DNA from: Thermoanaerobaculia bacterium | Lineage (GTDB): Bacteria; Acidobacteriota; Thermoanaerobaculia; Multivoradales; JAIOJS01 | NCBI GenBank assembly: GCA_030429235.1 | Contig: JAUIDB010000012.1 | Coordinates: 62,001-126,000 of the forward strand | DNA: 64,000 nt | Direction: 5' to 3' | Shown here: positions 1 to 9,379 of the stretch, piece after piece | Numbering within the stretch: the first letter of the stretch is position 1 | Layout of the letters: the number at the start of each line of letters is the position of its first letter | Translations under genes and position numbers: made by a program | Notes under the pieces: model-generated | What the model was told of the DNA's origin: nothing | The model's database searches: none | Seen by the model: only the letters and a program-made list of their open reading frames with translations

Positions 1-1
1 C

Positions 2-1870
2 TGGTGGTCCCGGGAGTTCGCCGAGCACACCGATCCCGACGACCTGCCCGTCGCCTACTTCTCGATGGAGTACGGCCTGCACCAGTGCCTGGCCATCTAC
101 TCCGGTGGGCTGGGTGTCCTCAGCGGCGACCATCTCAAGAGCGCCAGCGACCTCGGCTTGCCGCTCGTCGGTGTGGGCCTCCTCTACCGCTCCGGTTACT
201 TCCATCAGACGGTGGACGCCGACGGCCACCAACAGCACATCTATCCGAAGTACGACTTCACCCGGCTCCCCTTGCGGCCGGTCGTGGCCCCCACGGGCGA
301 CGAGTTGGTGGTGACGGTCCCTGTCGCCCACCGCCAGGTCCGGGCCAAGGTCTGGCTGGCGCAGGTCGGTCGGATCCCGTTGCTGCTTCTCGACAGCGAC
401 ATCGAAGAGAACGACCCCGTCGACCGACCGATCACCGGACAGCTGTACGTGCGGGGTCGCGCCATGCGTTTGCTGCAGGAGATCGTGCTCGGCATCGGCG
501 GCGTCCGCGCCCTGGAGGCGCTCGACATCGATCCCGGAACGTTCCACATCAACGAAGGGCACAGCGCCCTCTTGCAGCTTCAGCGTCTCGAGTCCGCCGG
601 GGGCACCGGCGGAATCCAACTCGAGGAGGCCTTCGAAACGATCCGTCAGCGCACCGTATTCACCACCCACACCCCGGTTCCCGCCGGCAACGAGCGATTC
701 GATCGCGACCTCGCCAAGCGCTACCTCGGCGACTGGGCCGCGCGGCTCGGCACCAGCAAGAACGAGATCCTTCGCCTGGGCAGCGCCGACCTCGGAGACG
801 GCGACGACTCGCTCAACCTGACGGCGTTTGCGCTGCGCACCAGCCGCTACCGCAACGGCGTCAGCGCCCTGCACGGCGAGGTGAGCCGAAGTATGTGGAG
901 GCCGCTCTTTCCGCAGGCGGAATCCGACGCCGAGGTGCCGATCCACCACATTACCAACGGGGTGCATCTCCCGACCTGGATGGGAAGCAACCTGCGTCGC
1001 ATTCTCGATCAGCACTGCGGCGAGGGCTGGTCCACCCGCACTCCGGAGGAGCTGATGGCCAGCGTCGATTCGCTGGCCGACCAGGCCCTGTGGGATGCCC
1101 ACAGCGCCCAGAAGGAAGCCCTCGGTCGGTTCGTACGGCGGCGCCTGCGCGACCAATTGGCTCGGCACGGCCGCTCGCCGGAAGATCTTCGTGCCGTGGA
1201 GCGCTACTTCGACCCGAATGCCCTGACGATCGGTTTCGCGCGCCGGTTCGCCACCTACAAGCGGGCCAAGCTGATCTTCAGCGACCCCCACGAACTCCGT
1301 CGTCTGATCTCGGACCCCGAACGTCCGATGCAGATCGTCTTCGCAGGCAAGGCCCATCCCGCCGACCGACCGGGCCAGGAGCTGATCCAGCATATCTTCC
1401 AGTTGAGCCAGTCCGAGCCCTTCCGAGGTCGGGTCTTCTTCCTCGAGGACTACGACATCCGCGTCGGGCAAATGCTGGTCCAAGGGGTCGATGTGTGGCT
1501 CAACACCCCCCGCAGACCGAAGGAAGCGAGCGGCACCAGCGGGCAGAAGGCAGCGATGAACGGCGCTCTCAACTTCAGCATCCTCGATGGCTGGTGGCCC
1601 GAAGCGTGGGACGAGCAGAACGGCTGGGCCATCCGGGCGGACCACGCCGACGATGCGGACCAGCAGCAGCGTGACCTCGCCGACGCTCAGGCCCTCTACC
1701 GGACCCTCAGCGACGAGATACTGCCGCTCTACTACGACCGCGGTGAAGACCAACTTCCCGCCGGATGGTTGCAGCGTATGAAGCGGGCCATCGCCACCGT
1801 GTCGCCGATCTTCTCCTCCGACCGCATGGTGCAGGACTACGCCCGCCAGGCGTACTGGCCCCAGGACTGA
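2..1870 (+). CDS. alpha-glucan (glycogen/maltodextrin) phosphorylase, 5'-truncated at window edge
   Basis: Frame continues upstream of the listed ATG at 65 (WWSREFAEHTDPDDLPVAYFSMEYGL...). Motifs YFSMEYGLHQCLAIYSGGLGVLSGDHLKSASDLG and SGQKAAMNGALNFSILDGWWPEAWDEQNGWAI (PLP-Lys region). Confidence 0.93.
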   Translation, partial: WWSREFAEHTDPDDLPVAYFSMEYGLHQCLAIYSGGLGVLSGDHLKSASDLGLPLVGVGLLYRSGYFHQTVDADGHQQHIYPKYDFTRLPLRPVVAPTGDELVVTVPVAHRQVRAKVWLAQVGRIPLLLLDSDIEENDPVDRPITGQLYVRGRAMRLLQEIVLGIGGVRALEALDIDPGTFHINEGHSALLQLQRLESAGGTGGIQLEEAFETIRQRTVFTTHTPVPAGNERFDRDLAKRYLGDWAARLGTSKNEILRLGSADLGDGDDSLNLTAFALRTSRYRNGVSALHGEVSRSMWRPLFPQAESDAEVPIHHITNGVHLPTWMGSNLRRILDQHCGEGWSTRTPEELMASVDSLADQALWDAHSAQKEALGRFVRRRLRDQLARHGRSPEDLRAVERYFDPNALTIGFARRFATYKRAKLIFSDPHELRRLISDPERPMQIVFAGKAHPADRPGQELIQHIFQLSQSEPFRGRVFFLEDYDIRVGQMLVQGVDVWLNTPRRPKEASGTSGQKAAMNGALNFSILDGWWPEAWDEQNGWAIRADHADDADQQQRDLADAQALYRTLSDEILPLYYDRGEDQLPAGWLQRMKRAIATVSPIFSSDRMVQDYARQAYWPQD

Positions 1871-1892
1871 GCGTGCTAGCCTAGTTCCCGCG

Positions 1893-2210
1893 ATGAGTGA
1901 ATCGTCCGTCTACCGCGTCAGCTTCGTCAACCAGGGCAAGGTCTACGAGATCTACGCTCGCCAGATCGCCACGGGTACGCTCTTCGGTTTCGTCGAAGTC
2001 GAGGAGATCCTCTTCGGTGAGCGTCAGCAAGTCGTCATCGACCCCGCCGAGGAGCGGCTCCAGAAGGAGTTCGCGGGCGTCCGACGTTCCTACCTGCCCA
2101 TGCACTCGATCCTCCGCATCGACGAGGTCGAGAAGCGGGGCCCGGCCAAGATTCGGGATCTGGAGAAGGGCGCTTCACCCGTCGTCACTCCCTTCCCGGT
2201 CCCGGTCTAG
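1893..2210 (+). CDS. DUF1820-like small protein
   Basis: 105 aa; YRVSFVNQGKVYEIYARQI...GFVEVEEILFGE...RSYLPMHSILRIDEVEK pattern. Confidence 0.75.
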   Translation: MSESSVYRVSFVNQGKVYEIYARQIATGTLFGFVEVEEILFGERQQVVIDPAEERLQKEFAGVRRSYLPMHSILRIDEVEKRGPAKIRDLEKGASPVVTPFPVPV

Positions 2211-2219
2211 AAGCTCTGC

Positions 2220-3710
2220 ATGACACCACCCCGCGCTCGAGTCCTCCGGTGGACTCTCGCTTCCGCACTCCTGTGGTTGGCCTTGCTGGCCTGCCGGGAA
2301 GTTCCCGAACCGCACCCTGAAGCTCCACAGCTACCCGCCGCTACCAACCTCCTGATGCTGGTGTCGGACACCCTGCGAGCCGACGCGCTCTCCTGCTACG
2401 GAGGCGAGGCGGTAACGCCGGCGATCTGCAGCCTGGCCGAACGCGGTACCCTCTTCGAGGTCGCGTACTCCGCTGCGCCCTGGACCCTGCCGTCGGCCGT
2501 GACCCTCTTCACTGGCGCCCCCCCCGGCCGCTATCAGCGTCCCGGGGATCCGGGCCGCGGCACCGAGAACCTCTACCGAGTTCCCGGCCAGGAGGTGCTG
2601 TTGGCCGAGGTCCTCGCCGAGCGCGGGTGGCTGGTGCAACGCCGGGTCGAGAACGGTGTGGCCGCCCAGGGCAACTCGCTGCAGGGTTTCGCCGACACGC
2701 GATACTCGGCGGCGCGGGCCCGGGAGGCCCGGGCTCGTTGGGGTCGAGAACTGGCCTTCGAGGCCGAGGACCCGCGCTACGACCGCGTGTGGTGGCTCCT
2801 GGAGCGGCTGCTCGAGTCTCCCGAGCCCCAGCAACCCTTCTTCTACCTGCACTGGTTGCAAGATCCCCACGCTGCCTATCGACCACCAGACCATCTGCAG
2901 CGGCGCCTGGAGTTCGGGCCGCGACGGCTACCGCAGGACCTCGACTTCTACCTCGGGCTCGGTCATCGGAACCGCCCCGAGAAGGGACGCCGCAAGATTC
3001 GAGAGGTGGGTCCAGACCTCAGCCCGGCCGAACTCGAACTGGTGCGCGACCTCTACCTCCGGGAAGTCGAGTCGGTCGATGAGCGGGTCGGCGCCATCTT
3101 GTCGGCACTGGAACGTTCCGGTCGCCTCGACGACACCCTGGTGCTGTTCACCTCGGATCACGGAGAGGCGCTGGGCGAACATGGCAACTTCCTGCACGGA
3201 GTCTCGCTGCAAGAGGAGCTGGTGCGTATCCCGATCCTGCTCGCTGGCCCTGGAGTCCCGCCGGGAACTCGCGTCCGCACCCCGGTCGCCCACCGCGACG
3301 TAGTGCCAACCCTGGCCGCCGCGGTGGGGGTGGCCCAGTCCGCCCTCACGACGGCGGACGGAGGTCGGGATCTTCGAGAGCTGGCGAACTCCCCTGAGCT
3401 CCAGCCGCCCATGGCCGTCCACCTCTCGAGCCCGGATCGTCTCCAGGAGGAAGCGATCGTGCTGGGAGACCTCAAACTGATCGCGCGATCGGACCAGAGC
3501 GTTTCCCTCTACGACCTGGCTCAGGATCCCGGAGAAGCCCAGGACCTCGCGTCGTCCCGTCCCGAGGAAACCGAGCGGCTGCTCCAACTGCTGCGGCGTG
3601 CCCGGGCCGATTCCCGCCCGGTAGTGCGCGGCGACGAAGACGCGGCCGAGTTGGAGCGCGCAGCCCGCGAGACCGAGCAAGAACTGCGAGCCATCGGCTA
3701 CATCGACTAG
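2220..3710 (+). CDS. sulfatase / alkaline-phosphatase-superfamily hydrolase, lipoprotein-like N-terminus
   Basis: N-terminal hydrophobic segment ending LLAC; VSDTLRADALSCYGG; APWTLPSAVTLFTG; LFTSDHGEALGEHGNFLHG metal-site motif. Confidence 0.85.
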   Translation: MTPPRARVLRWTLASALLWLALLACREVPEPHPEAPQLPAATNLLMLVSDTLRADALSCYGGEAVTPAICSLAERGTLFEVAYSAAPWTLPSAVTLFTGAPPGRYQRPGDPGRGTENLYRVPGQEVLLAEVLAERGWLVQRRVENGVAAQGNSLQGFADTRYSAARAREARARWGRELAFEAEDPRYDRVWWLLERLLESPEPQQPFFYLHWLQDPHAAYRPPDHLQRRLEFGPRRLPQDLDFYLGLGHRNRPEKGRRKIREVGPDLSPAELELVRDLYLREVESVDERVGAILSALERSGRLDDTLVLFTSDHGEALGEHGNFLHGVSLQEELVRIPILLAGPGVPPGTRVRTPVAHRDVVPTLAAAVGVAQSALTTADGGRDLRELANSPELQPPMAVHLSSPDRLQEEAIVLGDLKLIARSDQSVSLYDLAQDPGEAQDLASSRPEETERLLQLLRRARADSRPVVRGDEDAAELERAARETEQELRAIGYID

Positions 3711-3768
3711 ACCCACTCGACCTCCGACCGAGGCAGACTTCGCACGCTTCCATCGGTAGCTCTCTAGG

Positions 3769-3774
3769 TATACT
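3769..3774 (+). promoter_or_regulatory. -10 box TATACT upstream of the PilZ gene, followed by palindrome GCAGTCCCCGGACTGC (3778-3793)
   Basis: Read directly; palindrome arms GCAGTCC/GGACTGC lie at the predicted start site. No convincing -35. Confidence 0.4.
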
Positions 3775-3807
3775 CAAGCAGTCCCCGGACTGCCAGGATG
3801 ACCCGAG

Positions 3808-5670
3808 ATGCCGAAAGAAGATCGACCGAATCCGTCCCACATCGAACGCCAGCGGGTCCCACTCGAGAGCCGGGTCTCCCTCAAGTTCAAGGAATTCCGA
3901 GGCTTCCTGACCGAATACTCGAGCAACATATCGCTGGGGGGAATGTTCCTCAAGACCGACAAGCCGCAGCCCCCCGGCTCCGTGTTCGACTTCGAGTTCA
4001 AGCTGGCAGACGAATTCAGCCTCATCCACGGCATCGGAGAGGTCGTCTGGGCCCGATTCCACGACGAAGGTCCCGAGCACCCACCCGGCATGGGGGTGCG
4101 CTTCCTCCACCTCGACGGCGCCGGTGAGAAGCTGATCCGCCGCATGGTCACCGAGCACGTCGAGAAGGGCGGCGTCCCTTTCGAACTGGGTGCCGCCGAC
4201 GAGTTGGCGGACACGGAGGCCCAGCGCACCGAGCGCCGCGAGGGACTGCGACAGGATCTCGCCGCCTTCGACCCGTCGCCCAGGGCCCTCGGCCAACCCG
4301 AGCCCGCCCCTGACGAATGGACCCCTCCCGCGGCCGTCGAGACCGGCCCCTCGGGAGCGACCCCGCCGCCGGTTGACATTCCCGAAAGCGACGAGAGTCC
4401 TCTCGACGAGACCGTCATCCTGTCCAATCCCCTGGCGGCTGCCGATCCCGACCCGCCCGCTCCGACACCACCCTCTGCCGTGCCGGCCCCCGCCGCGCCG
4501 GCCCAGACCTCCTTCCTCGACCCGCTGTCGCAGGCCGATACCGTGGCCGAGTCGATGAGCGCAGCCGACCTCGCCAACGACGCCGTGGCCGATGCCCCGA
4601 CGGCGACCATGGCGTCGGTGAGTCGCGACGAACTCGATTCCGACCCGGATCCACCGGAGACACCCTTCGATTCGATCAACGCCGAAGCCGAACCCGAGTC
4701 CGCCGAGCTCGCACCTCTACCCCCGGGGTTCGACGAAGTAACCCGAGCCCTCGGGAGGTCCGAATCGAGCCTTCGCTACGCCGACGAACGACTCAACGAA
4801 GAGCGCCAGGAACTGGCCGCAGAGCGCGAGGGCGCCGCTCCGCTGGCCGCGCCGCCGCCGCCCAGCTCCAGCCAGCACTCCGCCAGTTGGCAGGTCCCGG
4901 ACCCGATCGAGCCCTACCACCACACGCCGGACCAGAAGAAGGGCGGCAACGGTTTCGTCATCGGGGTGGCGACGGTCATCATCGCCCTGATCGCGGTCGG
5001 GTATTACTTCTCTACCCAGGGATCCGACGATCCCTTCGCTCCAGAACGGTCCGAGACGTCCGCCAACGCGGCGACCGCCGAGGAGACCGACCCCGCACCG
5101 AGCGCGACGACTTCGACCTTAGCGGTCGACGAGGCCACGGAGGCCGGTGTCGACGAGCCACCGACGCTGGAATCGCTGGTCGGACTTCCCGAGGACAGCT
5201 CCGCGCCGCAGGATCGAGCCTCGGAACCCGCCGGTCCGGTCGAACCCGAACCGCGGCCCGAGCCCAGCGATCAGATCAGCGAACCGCTCAGCGACCCGGA
5301 CTCCTTCCCTCCCCCACCGAGCGGTTCCCCCGCCACGGTGATCGAAGAGATCCGTTGGGTCGAATCCGATCGGACCACTGTCGTGACACTCGTCGGCAAC
5401 GGAGTTTTCTCGGAAGAGGCCTACACCACCTCACGGATGAGCGGTCGACAGCCCCGTGAGATTCTCTACTTGCGCGGCATCGAAACCGGCTACCGCCAGG
5501 GCCAGATCCAGGTCGGCACGCCCTCGGTGCAACGGATCCGACTCGGACACCACGTCAAGGCCTCTGGCCCCGAGCTGCACATCGTCTTCGACCTCTCACA
5601 CATCGATAGCAAACTCTTCACGGTCGACGTGCAGGGCAACGAGATGGTGATCACCCTGGGCCAGACCTGA
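3808..5670 (+). CDS. PilZ domain - Pro/acidic linker - transmembrane - AMIN-like C-terminal domain protein
   Basis: N-term SNISLGGMFLKTDKPQPPGSVFDFEF...GIGEVVWARF (PilZ, TIGR02266-like); TM GFVIGVATVIIALIAVGYYF; C-term IEEIRWVESDRTTVVTLVGNG...LHIVFDL (AMIN-like). Confidence 0.8.
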   Translation: MPKEDRPNPSHIERQRVPLESRVSLKFKEFRGFLTEYSSNISLGGMFLKTDKPQPPGSVFDFEFKLADEFSLIHGIGEVVWARFHDEGPEHPPGMGVRFLHLDGAGEKLIRRMVTEHVEKGGVPFELGAADELADTEAQRTERREGLRQDLAAFDPSPRALGQPEPAPDEWTPPAAVETGPSGATPPPVDIPESDESPLDETVILSNPLAAADPDPPAPTPPSAVPAPAAPAQTSFLDPLSQADTVAESMSAADLANDAVADAPTATMASVSRDELDSDPDPPETPFDSINAEAEPESAELAPLPPGFDEVTRALGRSESSLRYADERLNEERQELAAEREGAAPLAAPPPPSSSQHSASWQVPDPIEPYHHTPDQKKGGNGFVIGVATVIIALIAVGYYFSTQGSDDPFAPERSETSANAATAEETDPAPSATTSTLAVDEATEAGVDEPPTLESLVGLPEDSSAPQDRASEPAGPVEPEPRPEPSDQISEPLSDPDSFPPPPSGSPATVIEEIRWVESDRTTVVTLVGNGVFSEEAYTTSRMSGRQPREILYLRGIETGYRQGQIQVGTPSVQRIRLGHHVKASGPELHIVFDLSHIDSKLFTVDVQGNEMVITLGQT

Positions 5671-5705
5671 AACGCGGTTGGGCCCCGTCAGGCGAGACTC
5701 CGGCG

Positions 5706-7301
5706 CTAGGTCGGTAGGGTCTGGGGCTCCGTTTCGGAACTCAGAGCCGAAGTATCCGCCTCCTCGGTAGCGTCCTCCGCCGGCTCGCCGTCGCCCAACG
5801 CCGGCGAGCCCGAGCCGCTCCCCAGGCTGCGGGGCTGGAGATCGATCGCTTCCAAACCCGCAATCTCTCCTCCCGAGGGTACTCCCAGCTCTTCGAAACG
5901 ACGGGCCGAGACCAGGACCCGGCTCTGATAGGAGCCGATCGACTGGTTGTAGCTCTCCACCGCCCGCCGCAGCTGCGTCCCCAAACGGTCGAGGTGTCCG
6001 CTCATCCGCCGCAGCCGGTCGTAGAGCTCCCGTCCCAGTTGGGAGATCGCCTGCGCTCCCTCGGCCAGCTTCTCCTGGCGCCAGCCGTAGGACACGGCCC
6101 GTAGCAGCGCGATCAGCGTGGTCGGGGTCGCCAGGATCACCCCGTTTCGGACTCCCTCTTCGATCAGGGTAGGAGCCTGTTCGAGGGCGGCCGAGAAGAA
6201 GCTCTCGCTGGGTAGGAAGAGGACCACGAACTCCGGAGCGCTGTCCAGTCGCTCCGCGTATCCCTTGGCACCCAGCTTCTCCATGTGACGCCGGAGTTGC
6301 AGGGAGTGTGCCTTGAGGTGCTCCTTGCGCTTCGTTTCGTCGTCGGCGTCGATCGCCGCCAGGAGGTCCTTGAGCGGCGCCTTGGCGTCGACCACGACCG
6401 TCTTGCTGCCCGGCAATCGCACGATCAGATCGGGGCGCAGCTGGCTCCCCTCCTCGCCGCTCACCCGCTCCTGCTCCACGAAGTCGGTGTGCGGCAACAT
6501 GCCGGCCAGCTCGACCACGCGCCGCAACTGGATCTCCCCCCATTGCCCGCGGACGTTGGGCGCCCGGAGCGCGTCGGCCAGTTTCCGCGTCTCGTTCTGG
6601 AGTCCGCTCTGCGATCGGCTGAGCCCCTGGATCTGCTCCCGCAGGCCGACGTACGCCTCCTGGCGCGCCGTCTCGAGGTGGCGGAGCTGCTCGTCGACCC
6701 GTCCCAGCGACTCTCGGATCGGCCCGACCAGATGCTCCACCGCCTTCTGGCGCCCCTTGAGGTCGGACCGAGCCTCACTCTGGTAGCGCTCCAGGGTCTC
6801 GCGGGCCAGGTCGAGGAAGGAGCGGTTGCTCTCGGCCAGCGCCTTGGCGGAAAGCGCCTGGAAGCTCTGGGTCAGGTTCTCCCTCGCTTCCGCCAGCAAA
6901 CCCAGCTGCTCCCGCGTCGCAGCCTGCTGGTCCTCCAGACGGGTCTGGAGGTGGGCGATGCGAGCCTGTTGGTCTGCCACCGTGGTTCGCAGCGCCGCCA
7001 GCTCTCGCTCGCGCTCCTCCAGGACCGACTCCAAGCGCTCGGTGCCCTGCGCCTTGGCCTCGGCTGCCGAACGGCGTTCCCCCTCGCCCTGCAGCCGGTC
7101 ACGCAGCGTCTCGAGCTCGACGGATTGTGCGCGACGCACCGACTCGAGCTCCGTGATCCGCTCGTCGCGAGCCCGCAGTCGCTCCGCTTCGATCGCCCTT
7201 CGCTGCCGCAGGCGAGAACCGACCACCGCCCAGGCGATGGCCGCGCCGGCACTCAGTGCAATGACCAGTGCGGCCCCCAGTCCCAGCCCGCTCAGAGCCA
7301 C
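5706..7301 (-). CDS. rmuC: DNA recombination protein RmuC
   Basis: Long coiled coil, then RGQWGEIQLRRVVELAGMLPHTDFVEQ...RPDLIVRLPGSKTVVVDAKAPLKDLLAA. Confidence 0.93.
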   Translation of the reverse strand: MALSGLGLGAALVIALSAGAAIAWAVVGSRLRQRRAIEAERLRARDERITELESVRRAQSVELETLRDRLQGEGERRSAAEAKAQGTERLESVLEERERELAALRTTVADQQARIAHLQTRLEDQQAATREQLGLLAEARENLTQSFQALSAKALAESNRSFLDLARETLERYQSEARSDLKGRQKAVEHLVGPIRESLGRVDEQLRHLETARQEAYVGLREQIQGLSRSQSGLQNETRKLADALRAPNVRGQWGEIQLRRVVELAGMLPHTDFVEQERVSGEEGSQLRPDLIVRLPGSKTVVVDAKAPLKDLLAAIDADDETKRKEHLKAHSLQLRRHMEKLGAKGYAERLDSAPEFVVLFLPSESFFSAALEQAPTLIEEGVRNGVILATPTTLIALLRAVSYGWRQEKLAEGAQAISQLGRELYDRLRRMSGHLDRLGTQLRRAVESYNQSIGSYQSRVLVSARRFEELGVPSGGEIAGLEAIDLQPRSLGSGSGSPALGDGEPAEDATEEADTSALSSETEPQTLPT

Positions 7302-7333
7302 GGAATCGTCCCTCGCTGTCTCACAGGTCGAGT

Positions 7334-8461
7334 TTAGTGGACGGAGGTCGCCTCTTCGGTCTCGACCTGGCCGAGACCCAGCCCCTCGACCAGGTGCTGT
7401 GCGCCCTCCTCGGTGCCCCGCTGCGGTTGCTCGACCGTTGCCCGCCCTCGCTGCACCAGTTGACCGGCGATCGCTTCGACCTCCGCCAGATCGAGGTCGC
7501 CGTCGACCGGTAGGGCGAAACCGCGCAGTTCACGCTCCGCAAACTCAGCGAGAAAGGGAGATTCCGGGAAGCGACGGCGCGGCACGAAGGCCAGAGGCGT
7601 CCCCGCCGCCCAAGCCTCGGCCACGGTGCCGTATCCCAGCTTGCCAATGACCCCGTCTGCCGCCGCCACCAGATCGGGATGATAGAAGTGCGAACGCCGG
7701 GGCAGGAGTCGTAGCCCCGGTGCGCGTACGTACCGCTCCGCCGCCCCGGGAACGATCAGGGTCACCCCGGCCGGGAGCCGTTGTCCATCTCCCGAGCCGA
7801 GGTCGAACTGCCACGGGATTCCACCCATGGTCCAGAGCAGGGCGACCTCGTCCGAGTCGAGCTCCAACTGCTGGCGGGTGCGCTCGCGACCCTGCCGCGA
7901 GGGGCGCTGCACGGGACCGACGATCGGTGAGCTCCGTGGTCCGCAGGTGGGTTGAACACTCAGTCGTACGGTGGCGAGCTCCTCCCATTCGCGAAACCGA
8001 TCGACCAGGGGCGCGAGCCCCGGTGCCTCCGCCGTGTAGTGAGAGTAGATGAAACTCCAGACGAAGTTCTCCACCAACGCCGAGGCCAACCCGAGCCGCG
8101 CGGCCACGGCGAGTCCGAGGGGCGCGATGTCGCAGAGGACCGCCCGGCAACCAGCCTCCTCCACTTCGCGGGCCAACTGATCGATCATCGCGGGCGCCGC
8201 CGCCACGAAACTCTCGAGGGCCTCGCACGTGGCAACCGGATCCTCGTGCAGCGCATCGCGTTGCACGAGACCGACGTCGCACGCCACCGGCCGTCGCGTG
8301 AAGGGGACCCGCAGCGAGTCCTCGAACAGCCACTCGGGTACCGTGGTGAACAGGTCACAGTGGAGGTTCGGAACCCTCCTCGCCAGGGCCTCGAGGAGCG
8401 CACAGGTCCGGGTAGCGTGTCCGAAGCCGTGGGGCGAGACGAAGACTGCGATTCGGTTCAC
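7334..8461 (-). CDS. glycosyltransferase-like protein (family 28/MGT-like fold)
   Basis: VNRIAVFVSPHGFGHATRTCALLEAL N-terminus; C-term HFYHPDLVAAADGVIGKLGYGTVAEAWAAGTPLAFVPR. GTG start at 8461 preferred over the ORF-track ATG at 8560. Confidence 0.75.
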   Translation of the reverse strand: MNRIAVFVSPHGFGHATRTCALLEALARRVPNLHCDLFTTVPEWLFEDSLRVPFTRRPVACDVGLVQRDALHEDPVATCEALESFVAAAPAMIDQLAREVEEAGCRAVLCDIAPLGLAVAARLGLASALVENFVWSFIYSHYTAEAPGLAPLVDRFREWEELATVRLSVQPTCGPRSSPIVGPVQRPSRQGRERTRQQLELDSDEVALLWTMGGIPWQFDLGSGDGQRLPAGVTLIVPGAAERYVRAPGLRLLPRRSHFYHPDLVAAADGVIGKLGYGTVAEAWAAGTPLAFVPRRRFPESPFLAEFAERELRGFALPVDGDLDLAEVEAIAGQLVQRGRATVEQPQRGTEEGAQHLVEGLGLGQVETEEATSVH

Positions 8462-8532
8462 CGCCGCAGTGTACCCGGGAGGGCGATACAATGCCGGCTC
8501 GTCGCCGCGGACCGACGAGGAGTTCCATTTCG

Positions 8533-9306
8533 ATGTACCAGACCCAAACCCCCAGATCACCCTTCGGAGGCGGCTTCGGAGGTGGCGGTGCCCCCACCGA
8601 CGTCGTCGTGATGCTGGGAGTCGTCTTCTTCACCCTCTGCCTGCGGTTCTTCGCGGCGACCCAGATCATTCCCAATCTGCTCCAGCTCACCCCCTGGGCC
8701 TGGAGCCGCGGATTCCTCTGGCAGGTCGTGACCTATCCCTACATCGGAACCGGCGGCGCCAACTTCTGGCTGATCCTCGAACTCTACTTTCTCTTCCTCT
8801 TCTCGCGCAGCGTGTTTCTCCGCCTGGGGCGTCAGAACTTCTGGAAGTTGATGCTCTGGAGTTCGATCCCACCCGCTCTGCTGGCCCTCCTGATCGACGC
8901 GATCGGTCGCCTGGGGTTCGGACAGCCGTTCGGAGCCCTGCCCCTGGCCTTGATGCAGGGGCAGTTCCTACTCGGCGCGATCGTCATTACCGCCTTCGCC
9001 ACCCTCTACCGCAATGCGACCATTCTGCTCTTCTTCGTGCTCCCAGTGCGGGCGGTCCTCTTCATCCCCCTGACCCTGGTCTTCGCGTTGCTGGGTTTTC
9101 TCAACACCAAGGACCTGGCGGGACTGGTGGGAGTCTGGAGCGCCGTAGGACTGACCTACAGTTACCTCACCCCAGGGGGCCTGCGCCGACTCAGCCGCGA
9201 GGGTTGGCTACGCTTGCAGCAGTGGTGGTACCGCCGGAAGATGGACCGCTTGCGACGCAAACGGGGCTTCACCGTCGTGCCGGGTGGCAGCGATCGTCCC
9301 AACTGA
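8533..9306 (+). CDS. rhomboid-like integral membrane protein lacking catalytic residues
   Basis: Six or so hydrophobic segments; FLWQVVTYPYIG, GAIVITAFATLYRNATILLFFVLPVRA aligns by eye to the rhomboid GASGxxxGLLxAY...P..ILLFF.IPV region. ATG 8533 with upstream GAGGAG. Confidence 0.65.
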   Translation: MYQTQTPRSPFGGGFGGGGAPTDVVVMLGVVFFTLCLRFFAATQIIPNLLQLTPWAWSRGFLWQVVTYPYIGTGGANFWLILELYFLFLFSRSVFLRLGRQNFWKLMLWSSIPPALLALLIDAIGRLGFGQPFGALPLALMQGQFLLGAIVITAFATLYRNATILLFFVLPVRAVLFIPLTLVFALLGFLNTKDLAGLVGVWSAVGLTYSYLTPGGLRRLSREGWLRLQQWWYRRKMDRLRRKRGFTVVPGGSDRPN

Positions 9307-9327
9307 CTCTACCCCCGCCCTCGAGGC

Positions 9328-9344
9328 CGGGCCATCAGGGCCCG
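9328..9344. terminator. hairpin CGGGCC-ATCAG-GGCCCG between convergent genes
   Basis: Perfect 6-bp stem in the convergent intergenic region; no U-tract, so terminator function is a guess. Confidence 0.3.
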
Positions 9345-9379
9345 ACTTCGAAGGCCGGTGCGTCAGGGTCGGGCCGCGC

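Noticed and set aside
4-1674. 556-aa ORF overlapping the glucan phosphorylase in another frame
   Set aside because: Arg/Pro/Gly-rich low-complexity translation, a shadow of the real GC-rich gene in frame 2.
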